Part shown: positions 1-9,483 of the stretch, in pieces | How positions within the stretch are numbered: position 1 is the stretch's first letter | Layout of the letters: each line of letters begins with the position of its first letter | Origin: Clostridium_AD sp964467165 | Lineage (GTDB): Bacteria > Bacillota > Clostridia > Clostridiales > Clostridiaceae | Assembly (NCBI GenBank): GCA_964467165.1 | Contig: CAYXOL010000020.1 | Location: forward strand, 1 to 64,000 | Direction: 5' to 3' | DNA: 64,000 nucleotides | Program-made: the position numbers and the translations under genes | Notes under the pieces: generated by a model | Told to the model about the DNA's origin: nothing | Databases searched by the model: none | The model's input: only the letters and a program-made list of their open reading frames with translations

Positions 1-63
1 GGAATTCTAAGAATGAGTGAGATATCGAGAGTAATTTATAATATAGAGAGGAAGGGAAAATAA
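1..63 (+). CDS. C-terminal tail of small phage-type regulator (partial)
   Basis: The window opens inside a reading frame that ends at the TAA at 61-63, overlapping the ATG of the next gene (TAATGA). The visible tail reads ILRMSEISRVIYNIERKGK. The same RVIYNIERK ending recurs before 56211 and at about 28050-28090, so it is the end of a family repeated in this region. It resembles the C-terminal helix of small phage sigma-like or ArpU/RinA-type regulators; that assignment is inference from a short stretch. Confidence 0.4.
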   Translation, partial: GILRMSEISRVIYNIERKGK

Positions 64-266
64 TGAAATTTGGAATAAGAAAACCAAGCTTAAAGAAAAT
101 GATTAGCAGTAGGACCAGCCCAAAGAGGATAATAAGAAATAGCTTAGGGATAAGAGCACCACGCGGGTTTGGGTGGATTACAAATCCTAAAAAAGCCGCT
201 TACAACCGTGTATATAATCATACTAGTTTTAGTATTTTTGATGTGTTGAGGAAACTTTTTAAATAA
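63..266 (+). CDS. Small basic hypothetical protein
   Basis: A 67-residue, strongly basic protein (many Lys/Arg, with an IRAPRGFGWITNPKKAAYNR stretch) whose ATG overlaps the stop of the preceding frame, so the two are probably translationally coupled; a GAGAGGAAGG ribosome-binding site lies at 48-57. No membrane segment or catalytic motif is visible. The character and coupling fit a small phage or mobile-element protein, perhaps nucleic-acid binding. I do not recognise the family. Confidence 0.5.
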   Translation: MKFGIRKPSLKKMISSRTSPKRIIRNSLGIRAPRGFGWITNPKKAAYNRVYNHTSFSIFDVLRKLFK

Positions 267-448
267 CAATAAAGGGATATGGAAATGTATTTAGAACTTG
301 AAACTTGCCATGTGGGTGGCACAAGGAGTATATTTAACAAAGTGTGAAAATAAATAATGTTCATTTTATCTCAATGCTAGTGATTAGTTCTGATTTATAT
401 TTATTATATTGTGGGGTATAGGAACATTATCAACTTAGGAGTGAAATT

Positions 449-1315
449 ATGAAAGTTATATTAAGTAGAAAAGGTTTTGATTCAGGAACTGGGGGATATG
501 CAAGTCCAATATTAGCAGACGGTACATTGCTATCACTACCTATTCCGGGAGACGAACAGGATATTTGTTATGGTAAGTTAAAGACAAAATACGGGATAAG
601 TTATATGGATATAATGGAATCAATTAATGGGAAAATTAAATGTGGAGAAAAAACATGGATGGAATTAAATGAAGAATGTACATGTCATCTAGATCCTGAT
701 TTAAGAAAAGGGGTAATAAGTCGGCATGAAAATTGGAAACCTATATTTGGACAAGCAGGTGCAGCGCAGGCGCATTTAGATAACAATAGAGTTAAAGAGG
801 ATGATTTGTTTTTGTTCTTTGGATGGTTCAGAAATACAATTGTAAAAAATGGTAAAACGGTATTCGATCCAAAAGATAAAAATGGAAGACATATACTATA
901 TGGTTACATGCAGATAGGAGAAAAGATCACAGTAAATAAAAGTACTAATATAAAATCGTGGATGGATTATCATCCACATATAGTAGGCAAGCATAACAGA
1001 AATTCAAATAATACTATATACATAGAAAGAGAGAATTTGACATGGAACTCTAGCGTACCGGGGGCGGGAGTATTTAACTATGATGATTCGCTTGTTTTAA
1101 CTAAGAAAGGTGAAACCCGATCTAAATGGAAATTACCTGATAAATTTAAAAATGTAGAAATTTCTTACCATAATAGTAAAAGTTGGAAAAGTGAAAATGG
1201 AATAGAGTATTTTCAATCTGTGGGGAGAGGGCAAGAATTTGTAATAGAGGATAATGCAGAAATAGAAAAATGGGCTAAAGAGATAATTGAAAAAAATGAA
1301 ATTGATATAAAATAA
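449..1315 (+). CDS. Nucleotide modification associated domain 3 (Nmad3) protein
   Basis: A 288-residue protein starting MKVILSRKGFDSGTGGYASP, followed by a PILADGTLLSLPIP segment; this opening is the hallmark of the Nmad3 family, predicted from genome context to act in synthesis or processing of modified DNA bases. Other visible features are the conserved FGQAGAAQAHLDNNRVKEDDLFLFFGWF block near residues 97-128 and YMQIGEKI near 153. The size is that of a single-domain family member. An RBS (AGGAG) precedes the ATG. It lies just upstream of a PLD-nuclease/helicase gene on the same strand, consistent with a DNA-modification-linked defence locus. The biochemical activity is unproven; the family call is fairly secure. 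Confidence 0.8.
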   Translation: MKVILSRKGFDSGTGGYASPILADGTLLSLPIPGDEQDICYGKLKTKYGISYMDIMESINGKIKCGEKTWMELNEECTCHLDPDLRKGVISRHENWKPIFGQAGAAQAHLDNNRVKEDDLFLFFGWFRNTIVKNGKTVFDPKDKNGRHILYGYMQIGEKITVNKSTNIKSWMDYHPHIVGKHNRNSNNTIYIERENLTWNSSVPGAGVFNYDDSLVLTKKGETRSKWKLPDKFKNVEISYHNSKSWKSENGIEYFQSVGRGQEFVIEDNAEIEKWAKEIIEKNEIDIK

Positions 1316-1446
1316 AATTAACGGATTCAAAATGTTCATTTTTACTTATGGTAAATCAAAAATATTAGTAGAGAATATATTTACATTAAATATATATCCC
1401 AATGCATGCAGTTAAAGAAATTTAAAAGAGAGGTGGGCGGTGTAGG

Positions 1447-3054
1447 ATGGCTGAATCTGAAATAATTAACAATGGCATAATAACAACCGATTCCATTGGA
1501 TTTAAAGAGGCCGCCCTAGATAATGATTCAAACTGTTCTACGGGGGACAATGATTATTTACTTCCAAAGTTAACAGCATCATTAAAAAGAGCAAAGACCA
1601 TAGATATTATAGTAGGTTTTTTAATGGAATCAGGAGTAAAACTGATTATTAATGATTTAAAACAGGTGGCAGATAAAGGTGTTAGAATTAGAATCTTAAC
1701 GGGAAACTATCTTAATATAACTCAACCTCAAGCATTATATTTAGTAAAGGATGCTCTAGGTGAAAAAGTAGATTTAAGGTTCTATAATATACCTAATAAA
1801 TCCTTTCATCCTAAGTCGTATATATTTGAATATGAGGATGATGGGGATGTTTTTATAGGATCTTCTAATATATCTAAATCAGCATTTACTAGTGGAATTG
1901 AGTGGAATTATAGATTAAATAAGAATAAGAACTTAGAGGATTTTACACATTTTAAAAATATCTTTGAAGATTTGTTTTTGAATCATTCTATAATTATTGA
2001 TGATGATGAGATGAAAAGATATTCCTCAGTATGGAAAAGACCTAAGATATTTAATGAATTAGAAAAAATTGAAGATAATAAAGAACCATTTGGCACAGTG
2101 ATTCCTCTGTATGAACCAAGAGGGGCGCAAATAGAGGCTTTATATGAGCTGAAAAGATGTAGAGAAGATGGATTAGATAAGGGATTAGTTGTGGCGGCAA
2201 CAGGTATAGGTAAAACGTATTTAGCTGCTTTTGATTCACAGGATTTCCATAAAATTTTATTCGTGGCTCATAGAGAAGAAATATTAAATCAAGCAGAAAT
2301 ATCCTTTAAAAATATTAAACCTAATATTAAAACAGGATTTTTTAGTGGCAAAAATAAAGAGAGCAGTTGTGATGTAGTATTTGCTACAGTTCAAACCATT
2401 GGACAAAAGCAGTATCTTAGCCCGGAATATTTTAAAAAGGATGAATTTGATTATATTATAATAGATGAATTTCATCATGCAGCAGCAGGTAATTATGCTA
2501 ATGTATTAGAATATTTCACTCCAAAGTTTCTTTTAGGACTTACTGCAACACCTGAGAGAATGGATAATAAAGATGTATTTGCTCTTTGTGATTATAATAT
2601 AGTTTATGAAGTTAGATTAAAAGGAGCAATAGACAAGGGATGGCTTGTTCCATTTAGATACTATGGAGTTTTTGATGAGACAGATTATACAAAAATATCT
2701 TTTAGAAATGGTAAATATGATGAAGCAGAACTGGAAAAGGCCTTAATGATTAATAAACGTTCAGACCTAATACTAAAACATTATAAAAAATATAATAGCC
2801 GAAGAGCCTTAGGATTTTGCACCAGTAGAAGACATGCAGAATATATGAGTAAATATTTCAATGAAAATGGAATAGCAGCTTGCAATGTAATAAGTGGTGA
2901 GCAAACTGAGTTTTCAATGGAACGACGCAAAGCTGTGGATAAATTAAAAAAGGGGCAATTAAGTATTATATTTTCTGTAGACATGTTTAATGAAGGATTG
3001 GATATTCCTGAAATTGACATGATATTATTATTAAGACCAACAGAATCTCCGTAG
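1447..3054 (+). pseudogene. PLD-nuclease/DEAD helicase, 5' part of an interrupted gene
   Basis: 535 codons encode a phospholipase-D-like nuclease domain (HPKSY near residue 120, GSSNIS near 138) followed by a superfamily 2 helicase: Walker A ATGIGKT near 251, DEFHHA box near 339, TATPERMD near 366, and the start of the second RecA lobe (FNEGLDIPEIDMILLLRP). It stops abruptly at RPTESP, immediately before motif VI. The missing continuation, SPTVFLQQLGRGLRKYKDKK, is found on the same strand at 26109 onward. The gene was therefore split by an insertion of about 23 kb; the full protein would be roughly 830 residues, of the DUF3427-containing helicase type. The 5' part lacks motif VI and should be inactive. 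Confidence 0.9.
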
Positions 3055-3544
3055 CAAATGTTATGTTCATATATTTTAAAAAATCGCTTTTCATAAACGA
3101 AATTGGTGGTTTTTAAAATTTAATATAAGTTACTAAATGAAATTATCTAAAGATAAGTTTACAGAAAAGAGAAATTAGCAAACCAATTTCTTTTTATTAA
3201 TAGATTCCATTAAATTACAAAAACTTTGTGGATGTTGAACATTAAAAAAGTGTTTCATATTATGACCATCCACCACATATTGCATATTTCAGGAAATATG
3301 TGTCTTGTATTTTATTTACTACCTTCTTTTAAATATCTGATTATCTTTTCCTATTGATGAAAAAACTGGCTGTATAGTATACATTTTCTCTTCTATCTAC
3401 ATTAGTCTTAAAAGGAATAAAATTTTACTTTACTTTAACATAATTTTTACAGACAAAAAAATACAAAATTGTGGTAAACTAAAACAGATAGATTATTATA
3501 ATGAATACACTAAAATACTGAATATAGATTGACGAGGAGAGCGA
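3055..3544. other. Left end of the insertion, non-coding
   Basis: AT-rich stretch between the broken helicase frame and the hsdM fragment. No gene was found. It should contain the left terminus of the mobile element; no long inverted repeat with the right end (about 25905-26111) is visible by eye, as expected for Tn554-like elements, which lack terminal inverted repeats. Both junctions show CTCC (left TCTCCG, right GCTCCCC). A promoter for hsdM probably lies at about 3470-3530. Confidence 0.45.
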
Positions 3545-4105
3545 ATGATGGAGAAGTTGACATTACAAAACTTAGAGGGTGTATTATGGTCGTGTGCGGA
3601 TATTTTAAGAGGTGAATTATCGGCCGCTGAATATAAGGATTACATATTTGGATTGCTATTCTTAAAGAGATTAAATGATGGATTTGATGAAGAAAGAGGA
3701 ATTAGGAATAAGGAATTTGTTGAGCAGGGAATGGTTGCAGAAGAAGTAGAAATGCTGTTAAATGACAGCTCTATTTATGAAACTTTTTATGTGCCTGAAA
3801 GTGCAAGATGGAGTAATCTTAAAAACTTGAATTTACATGTAGGGCCTGAATTAGATAAGGCTTTTAAAGCATTAGAAGATGAACCTAAAAATGCAGAGCT
3901 TATTGGTGTCCTTACTACAGCAAATTATAATGTTTGAGAGAGTTCCAGATAAGAAGCTTTCACAATTGCTTTTGGTTTTGGATACTATTAACCTTGCAAA
4001 CTCTAATTTGGAATCTGAGGATATACTTGGAGACGCATATCAGTATTTGATAAAGCAATTTGCTGATGAAGGTGGAAAAAAGGGCGGAGAATTCTACATA
4101 TGGTT
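3545..4105 (+). pseudogene. hsdM: Type I restriction methylase HsdM, N-terminal fragment, frameshifted
   Basis: Begins after a GAGGAGAG ribosome-binding site with LQNLEGVLWSCADILRGEL and YKDYIFGLLFLKRLND, the typical HsdM N-terminal helical domain. The frame breaks near 3932, where GTTT replaces a three-base codon in the normal ANYND-RERVPD sequence, and continues in the next frame as RVPDKKLSQLLLVLDTINL and GDAYQYLIKQFADEGGKKGGEFY. Homology stops exactly where the conserved GGEFYTP motif should continue; unrelated sequence (IWLKHIVYNLYN) follows. The SAM-binding and NPPY catalytic parts are absent, and I did not find the 3' half in this window. It is inactive: one frameshift plus truncation. 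Confidence 0.85.
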
Positions 4106-4353
4106 AAAACATATAGTGTATAACTTATATAATTATATATATAAGATTATATACTTTTTTTATATAATAGAGTTAGACGGTATTCTTAGAGGGGTAGTAT
4201 GTATAGGAGAGTAGCAATGGAACAGAAGAGACAGAAGATAGTTTATTAATGCTTAGATAAAATTAGTGGAAGGACTCGCTACGAGTAAAGCAACTACCAT
4301 TAAAGTATTACGTCCTTTAAAAGTAGCATAATTCTTAATTAATTAAACTTTGT
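4106..4353 (+). other. Unassigned stretch after hsdM break
   Basis: AT-rich sequence with a possible promoter (TATATAATAGAG near 4160-4172) followed by short frames that reach stops quickly. It separates the hsdM break from a remnant of the recombinase-module gene tnpC, so it probably derives from the element that entered hsdM. Nothing else is supported. Confidence 0.3.
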
Positions 4354-4663
4354 ATAATCATCTTACTTTGCTAATAACAAAGTACATGGTCAAATTAATC
4401 CAACAAAGATAGCTGAATATGATGAAAAAAATCTTGGATATGATGGGATAAAATATTACCATTTCAGTAGCAATCCAGAGGTTAAATCTATAATAGATGA
4501 CCAAAACAACATATATCAACTTAGTGCAATAAATGATAAACAAGCACTTATCCCATTTAACTCTGATAAATTTTTTGACACATATAAAAATGACACTAAC
4601 CTTGCTGTAAAAAATGTAATGGATATTATCAATAACCGATTAAGGCGTAAGCCTCATTCTTAA
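4354..4663 (+). pseudogene. Remnant of the tnpC-like gene (older element copy)
   Basis: Positions 4354-4600 closely match 23280-23512 of the intact 263-residue gene (for example the segments coding IKYYHF and FDTYKND), and 4605-4663 match its last codons (AVKNVMDI..NNRLRR). The central coiled-coil part, some 440 bases, has been lost by internal deletion, and in-frame stops are present. It shows that a second, related element once sat next to the hsdM break. Confidence 0.8.
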
Positions 4664-4815
4664 TATCCATGAAAACTTTACTTATAGACATAGTAATTAT
4701 TCCTTTATTTATACGCACTCAATTTACTCTTTAGCTATTTGGTAATAGTTACACTGATATATAAAACGTTTATGGTAAAAATATAAATATACCTTTCATG
4801 TGAAAGCCATAGCTC

Positions 4816-5706
4816 TTATTTATCTGTATTCGTTAACTTTTCAATTTTGCAAATATAGTTTACATATGCCAGGATTCTATCTAAGAAATATATAGATTGC
4901 TCTATAGTTATACTGCTTATTTCATCATTGCCATGCCTAATATCTGCATAGTCCTCATGGAATAACTTCCATAGCTTAATTCCCTCACTTATTATTACTT
5001 TCGGTCCCCACTTTTCCTTATTTTCTCTCAACAACCTGTCAGCTTCTTTTATATCTTCTGCATTAGTAAATTTTTTCATTAAAGTTTCCATAGCGGACAA
5101 ACAATCTCTAATAGTATCTTTTCTTGCTCTATCATCATTTGTCCTTTTTAACTGCTCACTTGCTTGTCTAATATGTTCTGACGCTTGTTTACTTAATTCT
5201 TCTGTTGTAATAATTATTTCAGCAATATCACTGACCATTTCTACATTAGGATTTATACAAATCCAGGGTCTATCTAAATTCATCTGCAATCTATATCCAA
5301 AATTATTTTCTTCCAAAGCTTCGTTCATTTTATCTATAGAACTACCATTAAAAAATTCTAATGCTATTTGACTCATAGCGTCCATAAACTTATTGAATGG
5401 TTTATTCATAAAATAATAAATGCTATTTTCAAAATCTGATTTTAAATTTGGCATTCCCCAATTTGAAGTTTTTTCTGTATTGGTATATACAGAAATAATA
5501 TCACATAAAGTTCTTAAACTGCCATCAAAGCTTAATCTTCCTCTGCCTTTATAGTTTTCAACTTTATTAGATAATTCCTGTACAATAACATAAGACAATT
5601 GTCTCAACAAATCATTAGTTGTTTTATTCATTAAAAACTTATCATTTTGAAATGAGCTAAAATCTATAAATTGTTCCTTAAATGTTTTCACAATTATTTC
5701 CTCCAC
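4816..5706 (-). CDS. AbiJ-like abortive infection family protein
   Basis: 296 residues, start ATG at 5706. The middle contains MNEALEENNFGYRLQMN, a sequence typical of AbiJ N-terminal-type domains; the C-terminal third (RKDTIRDCLSAMETLMKKF..ADIRHGN) has the look of an Abi_C/HEPN domain, where the R-H-G-N segment resembles the RxxxxH-type RNase motif. HEPN proteins of this type act as RNA-cutting abortive-infection effectors; whether this one does is inference. It is a single gene, convergent with the upstream remnants, with more than 300 bases of non-coding DNA separating it from the next operon. It is apparently intact and is part of the cargo of the 23 kb insertion. Confidence 0.6.
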   Translation of the reverse strand: MEEIIVKTFKEQFIDFSSFQNDKFLMNKTTNDLLRQLSYVIVQELSNKVENYKGRGRLSFDGSLRTLCDIISVYTNTEKTSNWGMPNLKSDFENSIYYFMNKPFNKFMDAMSQIALEFFNGSSIDKMNEALEENNFGYRLQMNLDRPWICINPNVEMVSDIAEIIITTEELSKQASEHIRQASEQLKRTNDDRARKDTIRDCLSAMETLMKKFTNAEDIKEADRLLRENKEKWGPKVIISEGIKLWKLFHEDYADIRHGNDEISSITIEQSIYFLDRILAYVNYICKIEKLTNTDK

Positions 5707-6028
5707 ATTCTAATTTGTTTTTAAATATTTAGTAATTATAATATAAATTTTATTTATTTTTATCTGCGTATGTTTTTACACTTGAATTAATAAATTCAAG
5801 TGCTTTTAAATAAATCTTTCATTAATCCCTGCATTTCAATACTATAAGAAAAGATAAAAAAATAAGGCACACGTAAAAAATGCAAATTGGAGAATTAGAT
5901 AAATATAAAGTTATGTTTAAGGTATAGTAATTAATTTCCCAGTTTATATAGATTCAGAAAAAATTATACTTTAATTAAAATTTTCTTTCATTATATAAAT
6001 ATATTGAAGTAAGTCATTTAACATGCTT
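5707..6028. other. Intergenic region upstream of the AbiJ-like gene
   Basis: About 320 bases of AT-rich DNA holding the promoter region of the minus-strand AbiJ-like gene and the end of the next minus-strand operon. A small imperfect hairpin (ACTTGAATTAATAAATTCAAGT) lies near 5781-5802. No coding frame is supported. Confidence 0.35.
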
Positions 6029-6460
6029 TTATGCAATCAGTAAAAAATAAATATTTAGTGCTATTCCCAATGGTGCAAATGTACTTATTATTGAAGAAAT
6101 TGTCATTAAAGTAATGTATTTATTTTTTAGAGCAAACATTTGAGGAATAATTATTTTGAATAAAGATATGATTGACGGTATACAAAAAATAATACCTGCT
6201 CCTAAACAAATATAATTCAATATATTATTTTGAAAAAATAAACATGCTCCTAACGCAATAATATAAGGTATTCCTGTTGCAAATAAATTATTTCCGTCTG
6301 AAAGCATTTCTTCTTTACAAGTTGGATATGATAAGGCTTCAATATAATCTTCTCCATATTTTTCAATATCAGTATTATAACTTTTTGTTGCAAATCCACT
6401 AAGAATAATAATTAATACCCATGACATTAACCACAATCCAATTATTAATAAAATACTCAT
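6029..6460 (-). CDS. Hypothetical multi-pass membrane protein
   Basis: 143 residues with four likely membrane segments: one at the N-terminus (residues about 3-23, LLIIGLWLMSWVLIIILSGF), then about 64-82, 85-108 and 118-141. Between the first and second lies a short charged loop (DIEKYGEDYIEALSYPTCKEE). No catalytic motif is seen. It is the last gene of a three-gene minus-strand group (8063 to 6029). The membrane character next to another membrane protein and a 270-residue cytosolic protein suggests a membrane effector or partner; this is inference. Confidence 0.55.
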   Translation of the reverse strand: MSILLIIGLWLMSWVLIIILSGFATKSYNTDIEKYGEDYIEALSYPTCKEEMLSDGNNLFATGIPYIIALGACLFFQNNILNYICLGAGIIFCIPSIISLFKIIIPQMFALKNKYITLMTISSIISTFAPLGIALNIYFLLIA

Positions 6461-6535
6461 ACCAAACCCCCCTATTTGCTATAACCATTAAAACCGCCTT
6501 TTAAGCCTTATATCTCCCTTTATATAAAATTAACA

Positions 6536-7141
6536 TTATTCAGCTTTTTTGCTTGTTAATTCAATTTTCCAATAATTCTCATCATCATCAGTTATACTAA
6601 CTTTCTTATTAATTTCTAATGGTTCATCATTATTAGTAAAAGTTATGTAACCACCATTAGAAAAATATGCCTTCTCAATGTAATAATGTCTTATACTTTG
6701 TGTAGTAGTATCACCATCATTATTTGTACTTTCTTCTTCATCAATACGAGCGTTGATTTCAGCCTTAACCCTATAATTTTTAGATTCTTGATTTTCAGCG
6801 AACATATTAACATAGTAAAATTGTGTATATTCTTTTTTTTCAATAAAACTTCCTATTGTTTTAGACCCATAAGGAGAAACTCTAATTATGTCAAAGGTAA
6901 TACCAATTATTCCAACTATAAATACAATTTTCAATAATATTTTAATTTTCCTATCTTCATTATTTGAAAAACTCTTGTATATATTTAGTGGATTAAAAAT
7001 TTTATATAAATTCTTATCTATTGTCCCACCTATTAACCTACTTTTAATAATCTCAAAAATCTTTACTAAAGCTCCAAGCACACCAATAATCAAATATAAA
7101 CAAACAATAAAACCACACGCATTTAATATCAATATTATCAT
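6536..7141 (-). CDS. Hypothetical membrane-anchored protein
   Basis: 201 residues. Two membrane segments are visible: residues about 2-30 and about 67-86 (IKILLKIVFIVGIIGITFDI). The remaining C-terminal 110 residues form a soluble, beta-rich domain with a repeat-free sequence (YYVNMFAENQESKNYRVKAE.., EKAYFSNGGYITFTNNDEP). It sits between the 270-residue gene and the 143-residue membrane gene, same strand, with 75-109 base gaps. The family was not recognised. Confidence 0.55.
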   Translation of the reverse strand: MIILILNACGFIVCLYLIIGVLGALVKIFEIIKSRLIGGTIDKNLYKIFNPLNIYKSFSNNEDRKIKILLKIVFIVGIIGITFDIIRVSPYGSKTIGSFIEKKEYTQFYYVNMFAENQESKNYRVKAEINARIDEEESTNNDGDTTTQSIRHYYIEKAYFSNGGYITFTNNDEPLEINKKVSITDDDENYWKIELTSKKAE

Positions 7142-7250
7142 TTCTACACCCCCATCCCCCTTAAATTTTATGTTAAATCTACTATGTATTATTAATTATA
7201 CAAATATTTTGCAGAAAATAAATAATGACTATACCTCTTTTTTAACATAC

Positions 7251-8063
7251 TTATTTTAGAACAATGTGTCTTTCACTTACTTTACCGCTGATAAAAATGA
7301 CTTTATCTGTATAATGCTTTCTTTCTTCATTTTTAGATATTCTACAATCCTCATAAAGTGGATTGTTTAGAGAGTTATTAGGTTTAAAGTAGATTTTTTC
7401 TTTAACATAAGTTGCTATAAGATTATCAGTATTATCCTTTCTTCTTGTAAAAGATTTTATATTCTTTGAATAATCAATTGAATATAATAATTCAAAAGCA
7501 ATCTGTCTAATACAGGCGTAAACAGGACTATTTAAAAGTGGATTTTCTTTATTATTTACTAACATACGTCCTGATAAGGAGTTATTCTTGGTTAGACTTG
7601 TATATGCTTCATTTAAATTTTTATCAATATGGGCCCCCCCATCTTTATTGGCCACATATAATACAATATCTTTTCTACTGAATACATTTATTTTATCATC
7701 TAAAATTATTTCGTTCCACCAGTCTTCAAATACTAAACATAATCCTTGTATTTTATTGTCACTTAAACAATGAGGAAGATATATTCCATTTCTTGATGTT
7801 GCTAATAACCCTTCATAACTCAGCATATTAATAGGTATATATGTGAAAGCAGTAGAAAGAAAAAACATGTGTGTTTTCATATCAAGGTGCTTAAACAAAG
7901 ATGTGGATTTATCTGTATCATGTAATAAGATTCTAATTGTTGTAGCTATTCTCTGACCTTCATCTTCAAATCCTGAGTCATAGGAACTAATTGAATTTTT
8001 CAAAAAAAATATTTGAGTGCTAAAATGTTTACGCATATCATTTATATTCTTAACATATTTCAT
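7251..8063 (-). CDS. Hypothetical protein with VANKDGGAHID motif
   Basis: 270 residues, ATG at 8063 preceded by AAAGGAGAT. The central sequence FSRKDIVLYVANKDGGAHID is a conserved signature I have seen in uncharacterised bacterial proteins; the N-terminal half includes helical RIATTIRILLHDTDKST. No membrane segment is present. It is the first gene of the minus-strand trio with two membrane proteins, so it may be the cytosolic sensor or enzyme of a three-gene system. Function unknown. Confidence 0.55.
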   Translation of the reverse strand: MKYVKNINDMRKHFSTQIFFLKNSISSYDSGFEDEGQRIATTIRILLHDTDKSTSLFKHLDMKTHMFFLSTAFTYIPINMLSYEGLLATSRNGIYLPHCLSDNKIQGLCLVFEDWWNEIILDDKINVFSRKDIVLYVANKDGGAHIDKNLNEAYTSLTKNNSLSGRMLVNNKENPLLNSPVYACIRQIAFELLYSIDYSKNIKSFTRRKDNTDNLIATYVKEKIYFKPNNSLNNPLYEDCRISKNEERKHYTDKVIFISGKVSERHIVLK

Positions 8064-8599
8064 CGCTTATCTCCTTTAAATGTGAAAGCATTTTTTTATT
8101 AATATACTTCATATATTTCAAAGGATTCTTCTTAAAATTACAACGCTAATTCTTCAAAATTAATAAAGTTTTCATGTCAATCACCTTTTACCTATGTTCT
8201 ATAGAAGTGATTAATAAATTTCATACGTTAGAACTGACTATTTAAGATTGTTTCTCCACCCACCATAAATTATTACGATGTATTGCTTCAACTTATTTAT
8301 TTGAAGGTCCTTGATACTATACAACCCATGTTTCCTAACAAATATATATTTATTTAATTATACTACTTTTTTCTGAAATTGGTTATACAAACAAATAATA
8401 TTTTTAATAAAAACTATATATCTACTTATGTCATTCTATATATTTAGATGTATAATATTGTTATATGTTTTATAGGTGGAATTTATTTGTTTGCACAGGA
8501 GCAAATGAGATTAAAATATCTTGAATCTCGTAAGCAAGATTTTGATGGTGAATTTATCCCTAATAGGATAAGTATTAATTAATGGGGGGGAGTGTTTTA
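8064..8599. other. Divergent intergenic region
   Basis: Contains the promoters of the minus-strand trio and of the plus-strand gene at 8600. A short frame at 8487-8581 (encoding FAQEQMRLKYLESRKQDFDG and ending at a TAA) looks like the C-terminal tail of a lost gene. ATTGGTTATACAAA and TATAATATTG elements near 8380 and 8450 are possible promoter parts. Nothing else is supported. Confidence 0.35.
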
Positions 8600-9187
8600 A
8601 TGGATGAATCTAAAAGTGATAGTGGTGAGGTTTTTGGAGATGAAATTTTACATTTTTCATGTGGTTTTATTTTAGATGATAAAACTTGGAGGGTATTTGG
8701 ATACAAAAAAAGACCTCAGCGTGGTTCATTTTTTCATAAATTTGTTAAGCCTAATATTTTAAAGCGAGATATTTTTATTTTACGAGAACTATTTATTTCT
8801 TGTATAGCTACTGGTATAAATACTTTAGATAACTATTCAATTGCATATAAGAAAAAAATTGTAGCACAGATTATTGAAAAAATATTATCTGGTGATGGAA
8901 TACTTAATTCATTTAGTTTTGAGACATATAATGAGGCTGTTTTATATTTTACTAAAGGTTTAAAAGATTACTTTAAAGATAAAAGTATTAGCAATGTATT
9001 TATACAACACGCAGTTGATATACTGGGGGAATCCTTTAAGCCAGTGTGGTTAGTTAATATCGGTCAAGTTTGTGTAGGAGATACATTGTTTTGTTTAAAA
9101 ACATATCTAAATGATAATTTTGTACATCCTTTAATAGATGACATAGAATTAACTGACTATAATATTATAGAATTATTATCAAAGTGA
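8600..9187 (+). CDS. Hypothetical protein
   Basis: 195 residues from the ATG at 8600, chosen because a GGGGGGAG ribosome-binding site lies about 7 bases upstream; the frame could extend to 8582, but that places the G-run inside the gene. The protein is soluble, with an acidic N-terminus and a helical middle (YKKKIVAQIIEKILSGDG). A conserved-looking WLVNIGQVCVGDTLF block lies near residues 151-165. The family was not recognised. It is transcribed alone, with a large palindrome downstream. Confidence 0.5.
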   Translation: MDESKSDSGEVFGDEILHFSCGFILDDKTWRVFGYKKRPQRGSFFHKFVKPNILKRDIFILRELFISCIATGINTLDNYSIAYKKKIVAQIIEKILSGDGILNSFSFETYNEAVLYFTKGLKDYFKDKSISNVFIQHAVDILGESFKPVWLVNIGQVCVGDTLFCLKTYLNDNFVHPLIDDIELTDYNIIELLSK

Positions 9188-9304
9188 ACGATGAATAAAT
9201 AACTATAAGGGACGATATTCCATTTATTATTACTATGTTATTCTATTTTTAATATTGGCTATGTTTAAGAAAGATGTTTATAATATGGCCTTTTTTAAAG
9301 GAAG

Positions 9305-9349
9305 GGGAACATCCATAGATTTGATTTACACAAATCTATGGATGTTCCC
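9305..9349. repeat. Perfect 19-bp inverted repeat
   Basis: Arms 9305-9323 (GGGAACATCCATAGATTTG) and 9331-9349 are perfectly complementary around a 7-base loop. Neither side carries a T-run, so it is not a textbook intrinsic terminator; it may still end transcription of the gene at 8600 or be a protein-binding or element-end palindrome. Confidence 0.7.
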
Positions 9350-9369
9350 ACATAGAATAGCTAAATTAC

Positions 9370-9483
9370 TTATTTATCATTAACTTCATTTGCATATTCA
9401 CGTATAAAAGATATTTTATTAATATCATAGTGTCTATCCCAATATTCTATTTCAACAATACCTTTAATATCAACCTTGTATTG
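9370..9483 (-). pseudogene. C-terminal fragment of an unknown gene
   Basis: On the minus strand a short frame reads KVDIKGIVEIEYWDRHYDIN and continues KISFIREYANEVNDK before a stop at 9370-9372; an in-frame stop blocks it upstream at about 9484. It has protein-like composition but no start codon, so it is likely the tail of a deleted gene. Family unknown. Confidence 0.35.

Noticed and set aside
3055..3544. Terminal inverted repeats of the 23 kb insertion
   Set aside because: Comparison by eye of the two ends shows only a shared CTCC at the junctions, too short to call.
6686..7259. Plus-strand frames opposite the membrane-protein operon
   Set aside because: Shadow frames of the minus-strand genes, without ribosome-binding sites and with lower coding character.
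9305..9349. Intrinsic terminator
   Set aside because: The stem is perfect but no T-run follows on either strand, so it is listed as an inverted repeat.
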